From Podocnemis expansa (lineage: Eukaryota; Chordata; Testudines; Podocnemididae), in the NCBI GenBank assembly GCA_007922195.1, contig ML681963.1:53908590-53972589 (forward strand): a DNA stretch of 64,000 nucleotides, in the 5' to 3' direction. Shown here piece by piece: positions 53,513-63,759 of this stretch; the stretch's first letter is position 1, and every line of letters begins with the position of its first letter. The notes under the pieces are model-generated. The model saw only the letters and a program-made list of their open reading frames with translations. It searched no databases and was not told the origin of the DNA. The position numbers and the translations under genes are program-made.

Positions 53513-53935
53513 GGGCACGTCTACACAGCCCTTTTATTTCGAAATAACAACCGTTATTTTGAAATAAAAAAAATTTAGTCTACCTGACGTTTCCTGATTT
53601 CGAAAGGACAGACCTCGTCCTTTCGAAATAAGGATCGTTATTCTGAAAAATTAAAACCTACCCCCCCCCGAAATGGCCGTTATTTCGAAATGGATGTTTC
53701 GAAATAACGGCTTTAGACCCGATGTTTCAAAACAACACCGCTGTTTCGAAACAACGGTTCGAAACAGTGGTCCCTTTGCCGTTATTTCGAAACATCTGTT
53801 TCGAAATAACGGCTGTTTCGATTCCGCGGTTTCCCTTATTTCGAAAGGGCTCCTTTTGAAATAAGGGTTTTATTTTGAAATCGATCCTTTTGAAAGGGCT
53901 CCTTTTGAAATAAAATGGTCTGTGTAGACATGCCC
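53513..53935. mobile_element. TTTCGAAA-family TIR element inside LTR-like copy C
   Basis: It begins GGGCACGTCTACACAGCCC and ends CTGTGTAGACATGCCC. The flanks ATG and ATA are the 3-bp duplication. Copy B has one ATG in CTGATGGTGACTTTTCC there, so the borders are confirmed. The interior includes TTATTTCGAAATAAC and a decayed pyrimidine stretch. No ORF. Confidence 0.9.
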
Positions 53936-54126
53936 ATAGTGGCTTTTCCATCAAATAGGCTTAACACAATTTATACAATCAAAGGATAGCATATCATGAA
54001 AAGACAATATTTCACTTCCCCCTCCAGTTAAAATACAGGTATTGAAAGATTTGTGATCATTCAGCCCATACATAATTTACTATCCTGCCATAGTGAAAGT
54101 ATGCGAATATTTAATTTTACTCATGT

Positions 54127-54831
54127 AGGGGGTTAAAGTAGGCTGGAACGCCATTCCAGAGCCCACAAATTTGAGGTGCCAGCGCTCCAGGGCTCCAAAA
54201 AAGAAAAAGAAAATTAGGCTGGCACCCCGTGCTGTCCTGGCGTGAGTAGGGCAGAACAGGGCCTGCACCACTGCCTCTACACCCTCCCTGCTGCATTCAG
54301 TGACCATGACAGTGACCGCCCCCCCCACTCAGCACCAGGCAGGGCCCAGGCTTCATGTGTGGACGCTGGCACTTGGCAGCAGAGATAGCCGGGGACACAC
54401 CCCAGCCCTGTCTGCCACAGGACTGGAACAGCTCACCCAGGTCAGACACACCAGCAGAGCCAGGCAGGGGCTTCATTCATGGGTGGCCCCAGCAGCCATT
54501 GGCTTGGGCGGGTGAGGTCAAAGACGGTCCCGTGTTCTGCTGCACCATGTCCTGGTCATGAACTGTGCCACACGGATGGCGGGAGGTGCCACGGTGAGCA
54601 TGATGTGAGCTGCAGCTCCCACTTCTTTCCTACTCACCTCCTGGTATGCTGGTGTGACATATGGAGCAGCCTGGCCCAAGTGGGGAGAGACTGGAAGGGC
54701 TTGAGATTTATCCTGAACCCAGGAGGGGCTGACCCCAGGCCCAGAGCCCAGAGGGGATCCGGAAAATACTGTAAAGGGGCTCAGAGATTAGGAGGATTTG
54801 GGGGCCTGTCAAATTATACTTTAACCACTGT
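54127..54831. mobile_element. hAT-type element, CAGGGGCTAAAG family, inside LTR-like copy C
   Basis: It begins GGGGGTTAAAGTAGGCTGG and ends CAAATTATACTTTAACCACTG, matching 43,963-44,438. The flanks ACTCATGT and ACACATGC match at six of eight. In copy B this site is the uninterrupted ATTCATGTAAATATAAAGC. The interior is GC-rich without transposase. Confidence 0.8.
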
Positions 54832-54924
54832 ACACATGCAAATACAAAGCCCATGCAGATCACTTGCCCCCCTTTTAGCTGTTAAGCATGAGAAGTGCCC
54901 AGCCACAGGACCTGCCTTACCTCT

Positions 54925-55360
54925 ATAAAATCACTTGTTAAAACATTCAGTAATGAAAGTACTGGACCTGCATGAGTGAACTCCTGTGAAATTCATGGTC
55001 TATCTTGATGGGAGCTGTGTAGGGTCCACATCTGATCAGTTACCCTTCTGTATTCATGGGTCCCGTCCAGCTAAGATGAAACCCAAAATAGAGGACAAGA
55101 AATGAATCTGGCACAAATGTGCTCCAAACTGTGTGAGCCTTCTATCATGTCCAAAATAGAGTCCCACATTCAGACTCACCTAAACTTAGGAGGTATTGGA
55201 AAAAGTGAGACTTAATTGGTTTCAGCTGAGTACCTCCAAAGACTCCTATTTTTTTAAAGTAGATATTTCCTGCATTTTACAGACAGGGAAACTGAGGCCT
55301 GGACTCACACAACAAGTTAGAAGGATAGGTAGAAAAGGAATCCAGCTCACCAGAGTCTTG
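54925..55360. other. Unassigned DNA with a MIR-like fragment
   Basis: At 55,245-55,330 the words TTTCCTGCATTTTACAGACAG and GAAACTGAGGCCTGGACTC fit the MIR/L3 core. No gene is seen. Confidence 0.45.
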
Positions 55361-55368
55361 GTTTAGAG

Positions 55369-55683
55369 CAGTGGTTCCCACCCTGTGATCTGTGGACCAC
55401 TGGTGGTCCACAAGGGTGCTGTGGATGGTCGTTGGGGAGAATTACTGCAGGTAAATTTATTGCAGGTAAATGTACTGTGATGAGTGCAATATATTTCTGG
55501 GAGTGGGCATAATAAATTATTAGAAATAGCCATGTTTTTGATACCCCTCAATATACAAGTTTGACTGCTGTCAGCCATAGGCTGTGTTAAAAACATTTAA
55601 AATGGTTTGTTTCCATGGTGGTCCACAAAAGCTTTCAATGATGATGTAGTGGCCCACATAAAGGAAAAAGTTGGGAATCGCTG
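55369..55683. mobile_element. hAT-type miniature element
   Basis: It begins CAGTGGTTCCCACCCTGTG and ends AAGTTGGGAATCGCTG, with a perfect 8-bp duplication GTTTAGAG. It contains GTGGACCACTGGTGGTCCAC as an internal palindrome. It is non-coding. Confidence 0.92.
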
Positions 55684-55689
55684 GTTTAG

Positions 55690-55915
55690 AGAACTGTGGT
55701 CTTAGAAAGTTAGAGGAGCCCCCAGATCAGAGTTTTGCAAAAAGGCTCTGTCAAAACAGCTCAAACCAAAACCCCAGTTCCAGACACTCCAAGTTGTTTG
55801 TCCTCTGGATCAAAATATGAGTCCCTGCAGGCCCTCTTCTCCCTGAATCCTTTCACAAACATTCTTATTGTAGTAGTGTTGCCATTACAGATCCTAGCCC
55901 CTGTGCAAGCCTAAA
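55690..55915. other. Unassigned DNA
   Basis: No feature recognised between the hAT and the DIRS terminus. Confidence 0.4.
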
Positions 55916-55917
55916 TG

Positions 55918-56270
55918 GCAGGTTACTTACCAGTAACTGTCCTTCTTCGAGATGGGCCACTCACATACATTCAATTACAGGTGTCTACATGCCACAGCGC
56001 ACAGTAGCTCGGAAGGTCTTTAGCCTTAGTCTGTCAGGTCAGGGCACACGGCCAACACCCCCTCTGTGCTGTGACCATGGCTATTTAGGTGACCGTGACC
56101 CTGACCCTCCCAGTCCCTTATTCCTTTGCCAGCTCTGGTTAGCAGGGATGGTGGGAGGGATCTGAATGTATGTGAGCAGTCCATCTTGAAGAAGGACGGT
56201 TACTGGTAAGTAACCCACCCTTCTTCTTCAAGCGCTACTCACATCATTCAGTTACAGGTGACTGCTAGTC
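55918..56270 (-). repeat. DIRS 3' terminal region
   Basis: Blocks at 55,918-55,990 and 56,165-56,250 are inverted copies containing TTACTTACCAGTAAC or TTACTGGTAAGTAAC and the ACTCACATACATTCA motif. Together with the 5' end near 61,610 they give the terminal and internal complementary repeats expected for a DIRS element. Confidence 0.75.
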
Positions 56271-56293
56271 ATACCCAAACATGGTGGGAGGAG

Positions 56294-57657
56294 TTACAGT
56301 CTGCCCACCCTGAGTACGGCTCTGCCCAACATGGCATCCTCTCTAGCCTGTTGGACGATAGCATAGTGCATCGTGAAGGTATGCACCAATGATCATGTAG
56401 CTGCTCTGCAGATTTCCTGAAGCAAGACCTTGGTGAGGAAAGCCTTTGACGAAGCCTGGGCCCTGCTAGAATGAGCCCTGATAGCCCCAGGGAGGGTCAT
56501 ATTCGACCTTCTGTAGCAGTCTTTGATGCGGTTTACTATCCATCTGGAGATGCACTGTGAGGACACCGGGAGACCTCTTTTGCATTCAGCAACTGCCACA
56601 AAGAGTTGAGAAGTCCTGCAGAACAGACACATCTGCTCAATATATGTCAAGAGAGCTCTCTTCACATCCAGGGTATGCCACCTCCTTTAATTCTCTGTAA
56701 CCTGAGGGTCTGGAAAGAATACTGGCAAACAAATGTCATGATTAAGGTGAAAAGGGGAAGCTACCTTCGGAAGGAAGGATGGATGAGGGCGTAGCACCAC
56801 TTTATCATGGAAGAACCTCATGTACAGGGGTTCTGAGGAAAGGGCATTCGACTCAGAGACCCTTCTAGCCGAGGTAATTGCCACCAAAAAGGCTAGGTAC
56901 ATGAGTCCAAGGGTTCATAAGGAGACTCCGTTAGTGCATGGAGCACCACATTGAGATCCCATTGAGGAATAGGTTCACATGGTTGCAGGAAGAGTCTTTC
57001 GAAACCCTTCAACAATCTAGTGAAATTAGGATGGGAGAAAACAGAGACAACATCCACCTTTTCATGGAGGGCCAAAATAGCTGCTAAGTGGACTCTCAGG
57101 GAGGAAAGGGAGAGGCCACTGTCTCTAAGGTCCAACAGATAATCAAGGATTAGGTGTATGGGGGCTAGTGCAGGCTTGAGCCCTTTACCTCGAGCCCAGT
57201 GGAAGAAATGTTTCCACTTGGCTGTATAAGTGGTCCTGGTGGACGGCCTTCTACTACGAACCAGTACCCTCTTGACCCTGTCCGAGCAGAGCCTTTCCTG
57301 CTCACTCAGCCACAGAGCCTGCAGACTGTCAGATGCAGGAGACCAGGGTTTGGGTGCCATAGGCACCCTGAGTCTTGTGTCAGGAGGTCCGGCCACAGGG
57401 GAAGGCGGAGTGGAGCGTCTATGGACAGGTCCTGTAGGAGCGAGTACCAGTGTTGCCTGGGCCAATCTGGAGCTATCAGTATCATGTTCACTCCATCCAC
57501 TTTGGCCTTCAAAAGGACCCTGTGTATCAACGGGACTGGTGGAAAGGCATACATTAGAGGGCCTGACCAGCTGAGGAGGAAGGCATCTGTGAGTGACCCT
57601 CCTCCGGACTCCTGAGGGAGTAGAAGCACTAACATTTGCAGTTCTGTCATGTCGCAA
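56294..57657 (-). pseudogene. DIRS tyrosine recombinase
   Basis: The minus-strand frame from 57,657 encodes SEQERLCSDRVKRV, RRPSTRTTYTAKWKHF, ILDYLLDLRDSGLSLSS and LLKGFERLF. After about 56,900 it changes frame to AFLVAITSARRVSESNAL (Arg I). From about 56,665 it continues with RWIVNRIKDCYRRSN and RAHSSRAQASSKAF (the HxxR box). At QEICRAAT a TGA replaces the expected Trp, then HTFTMHYAI (the Tyr box) follows and the protein ends at 56,294. All catalytic residues survive, but at least one frameshift and one stop interrupt it. It is the counterpart of 51,880-53,101. Confidence 0.88.
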
Positions 57658-59277
57658 ATAGATCCATTAAGGGTGTTCCCCATTTGTTCATTAGGTGGGA
57701 GAACAGCACGCTGTGGAGGGACCACTCATGGTGAGCTAGGGGGTTTCTGCTGAGCGAATCTGCTAGATTTTTGTCCACTCCCAGTAGGTGTACTGCCACC
57801 AGGGTGAAATTGTACTTCAGGCTAATTCCCAAAGTCTGCATGCCTCTCTGCAGAGAACTGGGGAGCGGACACCCCCGTGCTGGTTCGTATAGAACATGGC
57901 TGCGGTTTTGTCCGGTAGGACCTGGACTGACCTGCCTTGTATCCTGTCCAGAAAGGTCTTGCAGGTAATCTATGGCCCACAGCTCCTTTACATTTATGTG
58001 AAGAAGACTGTCTGCCGGAGACCAAAGTCCCTGGTTGGAAAGTCCCCCTGAGATGTAGGCCCCCCACCCCGAGTCCAAGGCGTCAGTGATCAGTGTCACT
58101 GTAGGAATTGAAGTTTGGAAGGGAGTCCCCCACCTGGCAAATAGGGGGTCCCTCCATATCTCTAGTGACCCCAGGGTGTTCCGGGAAACTGACACTACCT
58201 TGGACAGAGGGTCTCTCTGCGGGTGGAACACTGTGGACAGCCAAACCTGAAAGGGTCTCATTCTTAGGCATGCTGTCTGTATCACAGAGGTGGAGGCTGC
58301 CATGTGCCGGAGAAGCTGTAAGCAGCAATGGGCTGTGGTTATCTGGGAGTCCTCCAGCTCCGCAATGATGGTGCAGATGGACTGAAATCTTGAGGGGGGC
58401 AGGGAGGCCCTCCCTTTGCGGGAGTCTAGGAGAGCTCCTTTGAACTCTGTGCTTTGGGATGGGTGGAATTTTGATTTTTCTTGATTGATGCAGAGACCCA
58501 GGTACCTGCACAGGCGGGTTACTGCTCTGACACTGTGCTCTACCTGAGCTCTTGATTCCCTGTGTATCAACCAATCATCTAGATAGGGATAGATCTTTAT
58601 GCACTGCCGGTGTAGGAAGGCAGCAAGCGGTGCTGTGCACTTTGTGAACACTCTGGGGGCTAGCAAGAGCCTGAAGGGTAGTGATGGGAACTGGAAATGT
58701 TTTCCCTCCACCATGAACCTTAGAAACCTTCTGTGGTGGGGACATATTGCTATGTGGAATTAAACATCTTTTAGACTGAGGGCTGTGAACCAATCCCCGG
58801 GAGTCAGAGATGGGACGATCTGTGACAGGGAGATCAGACGGAACTTTGTTTTCCTTTTGTGTTTGTTTAAAGCTCTGAGGTCTAGAATGGGCCTTAGGTA
58901 CCCATTCGGTTTGGGGACCAGAAAGTACCAAGAGTAGAACCCTTTTTCCTGCTCCAGCTCTGGGACCCTTTCTATGGCCCCCAAGGGAGAGGAGCATCTC
59001 GCATTCTGTCTCAAGGCATGTGATCTAGCTCCCAGCTTCTGAGATTTACACAAGGGGGCAGTTGTCCGTCCTGAGGAGTTGACCGAAACTGTATGCGATA
59101 CCCTTTTGAGACTGTCTCGAGGACCCACTGGTTGGTTGTGATGTCGGCCCAGTGGTGGTGTGCGAATCGATGCAGGCAGTTGGCAAAGGTTGGAGTCGAG
59201 GCTATGGGTCCACTGCCCTCAGGGTAACCATCAAAAATGCTGCTTCTTCCCTGTTGACCGGTTGGTACCTTGCCCAC
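57306..59277 (-). pseudogene. DIRS reverse transcriptase-RNase H
   Basis: This enzyme copies element RNA. The N-terminal part reads WADITTNQWVLETVSKGY (59,150 region), then in a second frame GFYSWYFLVPKPNG, LRPILDLRALNKH and FRLISLSQIVPSL. Motif A, normally DAYFHI, reads DV-stop-FHI at about 58,760. After the stop the same frame gives HHRRFLRFMVEGKHFQF and carries YPYLDDWLIHRES, the catalytic YLDD at residues 44-47 of the 355-codon ORF. RNase H follows: LITDALDSGWGAYISGG, HINVKELWAIDYL and HLLGVDKNLADSLSR. A frameshift near 57,650 leads to NMILIAPDWPRQHW and the frame ends at 57,306. Its last part overlaps the recombinase frame. Confidence 0.9.
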
Positions 59278-59333
59278 ACCTTCTGGACTGAGAGGCTAGG
59301 GGTTTACTATCTTTACTCGAATGAGACTTGTCC

Positions 59334-61353
59334 TTATCCAGACCCCTGAGTGAGTGCTGGAGGTACTGGTAGGACTGGGTTAAAGGAGCCCCATATCTGG
59401 ACCTGCTGTTTTAGCTGCTGTAGGTGCTGTTGCAGCAGCTGTTGGGATTTTGAGGAGCGTTGGGCAGGTTGCGATGTGTATGTCCCCAGAGATCTGAGGG
59501 TAGCTCTTGAATCTTTCATGCCATACAGCTTTGCATCTGTGGACTCAGCAAAGAGGTCGGGACTTTCAAATGGTAGGTCCTGAATGATGAGCTGCATCCG
59601 TGGGAATAGGCCTGAGCCCTGGAGCCAGGCAGAGCAGCACATAGCCACGGCAGATGCCATGTTACGCAAAGCTGTGTCAGATGTGTCTCAGGTAGACATC
59701 AGAATATCTCTGGAGGCCAAGACCCCTTCCTTCACCATCACCTCAAAATCCCTGAGGCAGTCTTTAGATACATTATCACTGAAGCCCTTGATGGTTGTCC
59801 AAAGGTTGAAAATGTACCTGACCATGAGGGCTTGGTGATACACAGCTGCAAAGCTGAGGTAAAGTAAACATGCCTACCGAATAAGTCAAGCTTTCTTGCT
59901 TCCTTATTCTTAGGAGTAGAGCCTGGCTGACCCTGCCTCTCTTTTTGGTTGACTGCATCCACTACCAGAGAGCCTGGCGTAGGGTGTTAGAAGAGGAATG
60001 CGAACTTGTCAGAGGGGACACAGTACTTGCGATCCGCCGCCTTTGATACTGGTGGGATTGACGACGGGGTCTGCCATCGTGCCCTGGTGATCCTACACAC
60101 CCCTTTGTGAAGGAGAACAGATACCTTGGCTGGTGGAGTAACATCCCCTATGTCAAAGAGGGGCTCCGTCTACTCCTGGACCATTCCGAGTTCCACGCTG
60201 AGGTTAGCTGCCATGCAGCGGAGTAAGTCCTGCTGCGTGTGGGGGGTCATCCCTGTATGCAAGGGGCCTTTAGAAGGTATGTTCATCTGGGGAGGAAGAT
60301 GAGGGACCCTGAGATCTGCTGTGCTGAGTAGAGTCCGGATCGGGCTCATCATTGGAGACATCTGAGGAGTCTGGGGTCTGGGATGGGGACAGTATTGACC
60401 GGTGCCGAGAGGTTGAAGTGTCATCAACCATCGGTTGAGCCATTTGTGCAACCAGTCATTGAAGGAAGCTTTGGATGAGGTATGGCGTGAGGGGGAATGG
60501 CCCCTGTCCATCTGGCGAGTCTTTGCAGCCCGGGTGGAACTAGCCCACGATGCCTGTACTGGGGTTTCTGGGGTCATACCCCTTCTTGGCTTGGGCGTTA
60601 GGGAATGTTTCCAGTGCTGCTTGTGCGCTTGTTCCTTGGTACCAGAGGTCTCTTTTGGAGAACCAGGGGAGCGAACGGAGCCAGCAGATGATGATGAAGA
60701 TGAGCTAGATCTCCATCTTCTCGGGCCCTGCAAGCATGGCACCAAGGGCTCGTGGGACAAATGCCAATAGGAACAGTCATCGGAGTGATCGTTGGTACCA
60801 TTTCACAATGCTGTAGGAGGGCTCGATGGTACCGAAGTCGAGAGCGGTACCGGGCCCTGCGTCGACCACTCCTTGGATGGGAGTGCCAGCTTATTCTTCA
60901 ACCCAGCTTTCTTCACAGGTACCAGTGAAGCAAGGTCCATGCAGTTGCCAGGGCCTCTGGTGTCGATGATACTAAGGGCAGGCCCAGTCCTGACTCTCAT
61001 GAGGGGGAACACGGGGATGGAGGCAAGCACCGCCGTGTAGGTACCGAAGTTGATGCCGATCGTGGCTTTCAGTTTTGAGCCACAGAGCGGCGCTGGGTGG
61101 GCTCTGGTACAGGAGTCATCTGAGGCGCCAGTGGAGCGCTTGTCACCCAGGTGGCATCAGAAGCGGATGCGCGATCCTCCGCAAGAGTGCGTAAGCGCCG
61201 CTCTCTATCCTTGCGAGTCCTTCATTTGAAGGACTTGCAGATGGAGCAGCTCTCAGCTAGATGTGACTCACCGAGGCATGCGAGGCATTTCTCATGGGGA
61301 TCGTCTAGTGGGAAGGCTTTGCAGCACAATGGGCATGGTTTAAACCCCGGCAT
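59334..61353 (-). pseudogene. DIRS gag-like protein with Cys/His motif
   Basis: The frame starts at 61,353 with MPGFKPCPLCCKAF and carries DPHEKCLACLGESH and CSICKSF. This small Cys/His cluster looks like a zinc-binding motif and is typical of DIRS gag starts. A TGA ends that frame after 43 codons. The rest is spread over several frames: Ser-rich acidic parts (the SNDEPDPDSTQ stretch at about 60,340), then KEARKLDLFGRHVYF, MASAVAMCCSAWLQG, IIQDLPFESPDLFAES and GMKDSRATLRSLG, as in gag of related elements. Several frameshifts make it a pseudogene. Confidence 0.75.
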
Positions 61354-61611
61354 TTAATTGCAAACAAAGAAGAAGATAAGCACTTGCTTTCGCAAGTTTT
61401 TGGCTGTTCTGAAACCATCCATGAGGACGGAAAAAAGGAATGGGGAGGGTTAGGGTCACGGTCACCTATACAGCTATAATCATGGCACGGAAGGGGCATT
61501 GGCTATGTGCCCTGGCCTGACAGGCTAAGGCTAAAGACTTTCCAAGCTACTGTGGGCTGCGGCATGTAGACACCTGTAACTGAATGATGTGAGCAGTGCT
61601 CGAAGAAGAAC

Positions 61612-63755
61612 AAAGGGGTTCCCTCCTCAGAGAACTCACCATCCAAATGAAAGGTGAGGGACATAAGATGCACAAGAAGCCCTGGGCCGATTATGATCAG
61701 CAGAAGTCACTGGTCAGATGTCCTACAAGCCTGGAGTCTGAGTTGAAACCCAAACAACAGGAGCATTTTGCAGACGTTGGTTCAGGACCTTATAAATGTT
61801 CCCTACAGCTCCAGCTTATTCTTCCCTTTCATTCTGCTTCTGTTGCCCTCCTTTGCTGAGCTGCATGTACGTTTTAGGTTGATTTGCTGTATTAATGCCA
61901 ACTAACATCACATCCAAAGTGTTTTAGCAGATTACTCTTTGAGGGCAGGGTAGCAGGAGGTGGGGAAATAGAAATGAATGGTTAGGCAGAGACCCTCCAA
62001 CTTTGGGAACATGACAATTATGGAACTTAATATTTTAATATTAAGAGCCAAATCAGGGCATATGTTTTAAATTCTTTATAGCAGTGTGGAGCGGCTCCCC
62101 TCATCCCAAGGCAGTTAATCCTTGCTCTATAGAAAAGGATGAGGAAATAAATGTCTCCTAATGAAAGGGTCCCTGTAAGGTCAGCCTGCCGCTTGTTAGC
62201 TAATCAGAGACTTATTTGTTTTGCAAATTGCTCTCCAGTTTTGAACCGCTGTGTGGTAATTTCCATGGCAGGGAAGAAGAGAGTTCACGGGGCTGTTTTC
62301 TGAAGCCCTCAATCTGTCATTGGGAGGAGGATAAAAATAGAATGGAAAAGAAAAGGAACATGCTGCCGGTTTTGTTCCAGGCGGTTCAGTCCCACATTCC
62401 ACAGCTGGAAATCTGAGGGCTGAATGATGGCTGGCAGGGCTGTCTTTTTGGGCAGAAGTGTGTTTTTTGTGCATCTGCTACAGGCCTGAAGAGAATATTA
62501 GCTCCCAGTTCTCATGTACCACTCTTCCTGCATGGATCTCAAAGCACTTTTCAATGGAGGTTTGCATCATTATCCCTCCTCTACAGGTAGAGAAACTGAG
62601 GCACAGACCAGGCAAGTAACTTGCTCAGTGTTACCCAAGAAGCTGCCATCAGAGCTTAGAATAGAACCTGGGTTGTTTGTGTCTCAACCTACTGCCCTCC
62701 TATATAGGTGCAACTTAACTCATGAATTTCCAAGCAGCTGTAAATTGGGCCCTTTGTGCCTCTATGAACAAAGTGCCTAGTAATATGGGTCACTGCCTTG
62801 GTGTTGTTCAATACCCTAAAAAGCAGTGGCACTACAGCACATAGTCTCTGGCAACATCCTCTCAGGGCACCTGGGTTGGCTTGCATGATGGAGAAGAGGG
62901 TCTGGGTCAGGTCTGTTCACCCACACTGGCCACAAGGATAGTCAGTTAGAAGGTAAACAAAGTGTTGTCAACTTATGACCAGTCCTCTTGTAATATTTCC
63001 AGAAAGGAAGGGGACATGGAAAAGGATGTGCTTGAAGAGTCCTTGTTCATTGCCATCAGAAAAGGAGCATGACCATAAAATTAAGAGGAAAGAAATGAAT
63101 AAAACAAAAGCACCCACCCCACATCTGCTGAGTGAGTGTGGAGAGCGTAATATTATAGACCTTGTGGCCATGCTCCTTGTGTGCTCTTTAATACCATTAG
63201 CACAGGCCTCTTAGAAATGCCTCACACTAGAGAGCCGAATGCTTCTCAACAGTCCCAGCAGGGCAAAAGAGAAGGGCTTCTCCTGTTCCCCATTCTCCCT
63301 CCAGGTCTGTCACTGATTTCCAAGGTGAGCTTGAGGAAGTTGCACAGGACTAATCCTGCTCCCATGGAGGGTGAGAGCAAAGCTTCCTGCAATTTCAGGA
63401 AGGGATGGCCTCCTTGTACCACAGGGCTCTTCTTCATATAACAAGAACAATTCGAGGTCCCTCAGCAAGTGAGGATCTTTCCTTCCTACTCTCCATTGAC
63501 TTCACAGTTGGTTTATGGAGCCCACTCCCTTCTGTAGAGAACCTTGTCTCTGTTTGAACCTGCTGCTCACAGCACAAAGAAATGCCCCTCATGTTTATGG
63601 GGATAGGGGAGAGAAACAGGTCAGTCCTTAGTTTGTAAGAAAGATTGCTTGTGCTGGTTCATACCCAACCATTCCTGCTCTAGTTTTACTGCTCTGTGGC
63701 AGAGCCAGGAAGCGAGCCTTGTCCTGAGTCCCTGTCCAGCCAGATATCCCCTGCT
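61612..63755. other. Unassigned DNA with MIR-like fragment
   Basis: At 62,515-62,700 the words ATCTCAAAGCACTTTTCAATGG, AGAGAAACTGAGGCACAGACC and CAAGTAACTTGCTCAGTG are a good MIR/L3-type core. The short frames here have no motif. No gene is seen. Confidence 0.5.
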
Positions 63756-63759
63756 CTTC

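Larger units (their letters stand above)
50672..54921 (+). repeat. LTR-like unit, copy C, broken by three insertions
   Basis: It begins TGTAACCCTTCTGCCAGG and ends CTGCCTTACC, flanked by CCTA and TCTA. Its own pieces are 50,672-50,919, 53,473-53,512, 53,936-54,126 and 54,831-54,921. Between them sit a DIRS, a TTTCGAAA-family element and a hAT. Each junction can be read off against the uninterrupted copy B. Confidence 0.6.
55918..61610 (-). mobile_element. Near-full-length DIRS retrotransposon
   Basis: On the minus strand the order is: 5' terminal repeat (TTCTTCTTCGAGCACTGCTC at 61,610), gag (61,353-59,334), RT-RNase H (59,277-57,306), tyrosine recombinase (to 56,294) and 3' terminal region to 55,918. 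The 3' end, read on the plus strand, is GGTTACTTACCAGTAACTG and then CTTCTTCGAGATGGGCCAC, an inverted version of the 5' end. The inverted repeat continues through CAGTTACAGGTGTCTACATG. At 5.7 kb, with every expected domain, it is essentially complete, but nonsense codons and frameshifts make it inactive. Confidence 0.9.

Noticed and set aside
57199..57615. Plus-strand frames of 114 and 138 codons
   Set aside because: They are antisense shadows of the minus-strand DIRS recombinase and RNase H.
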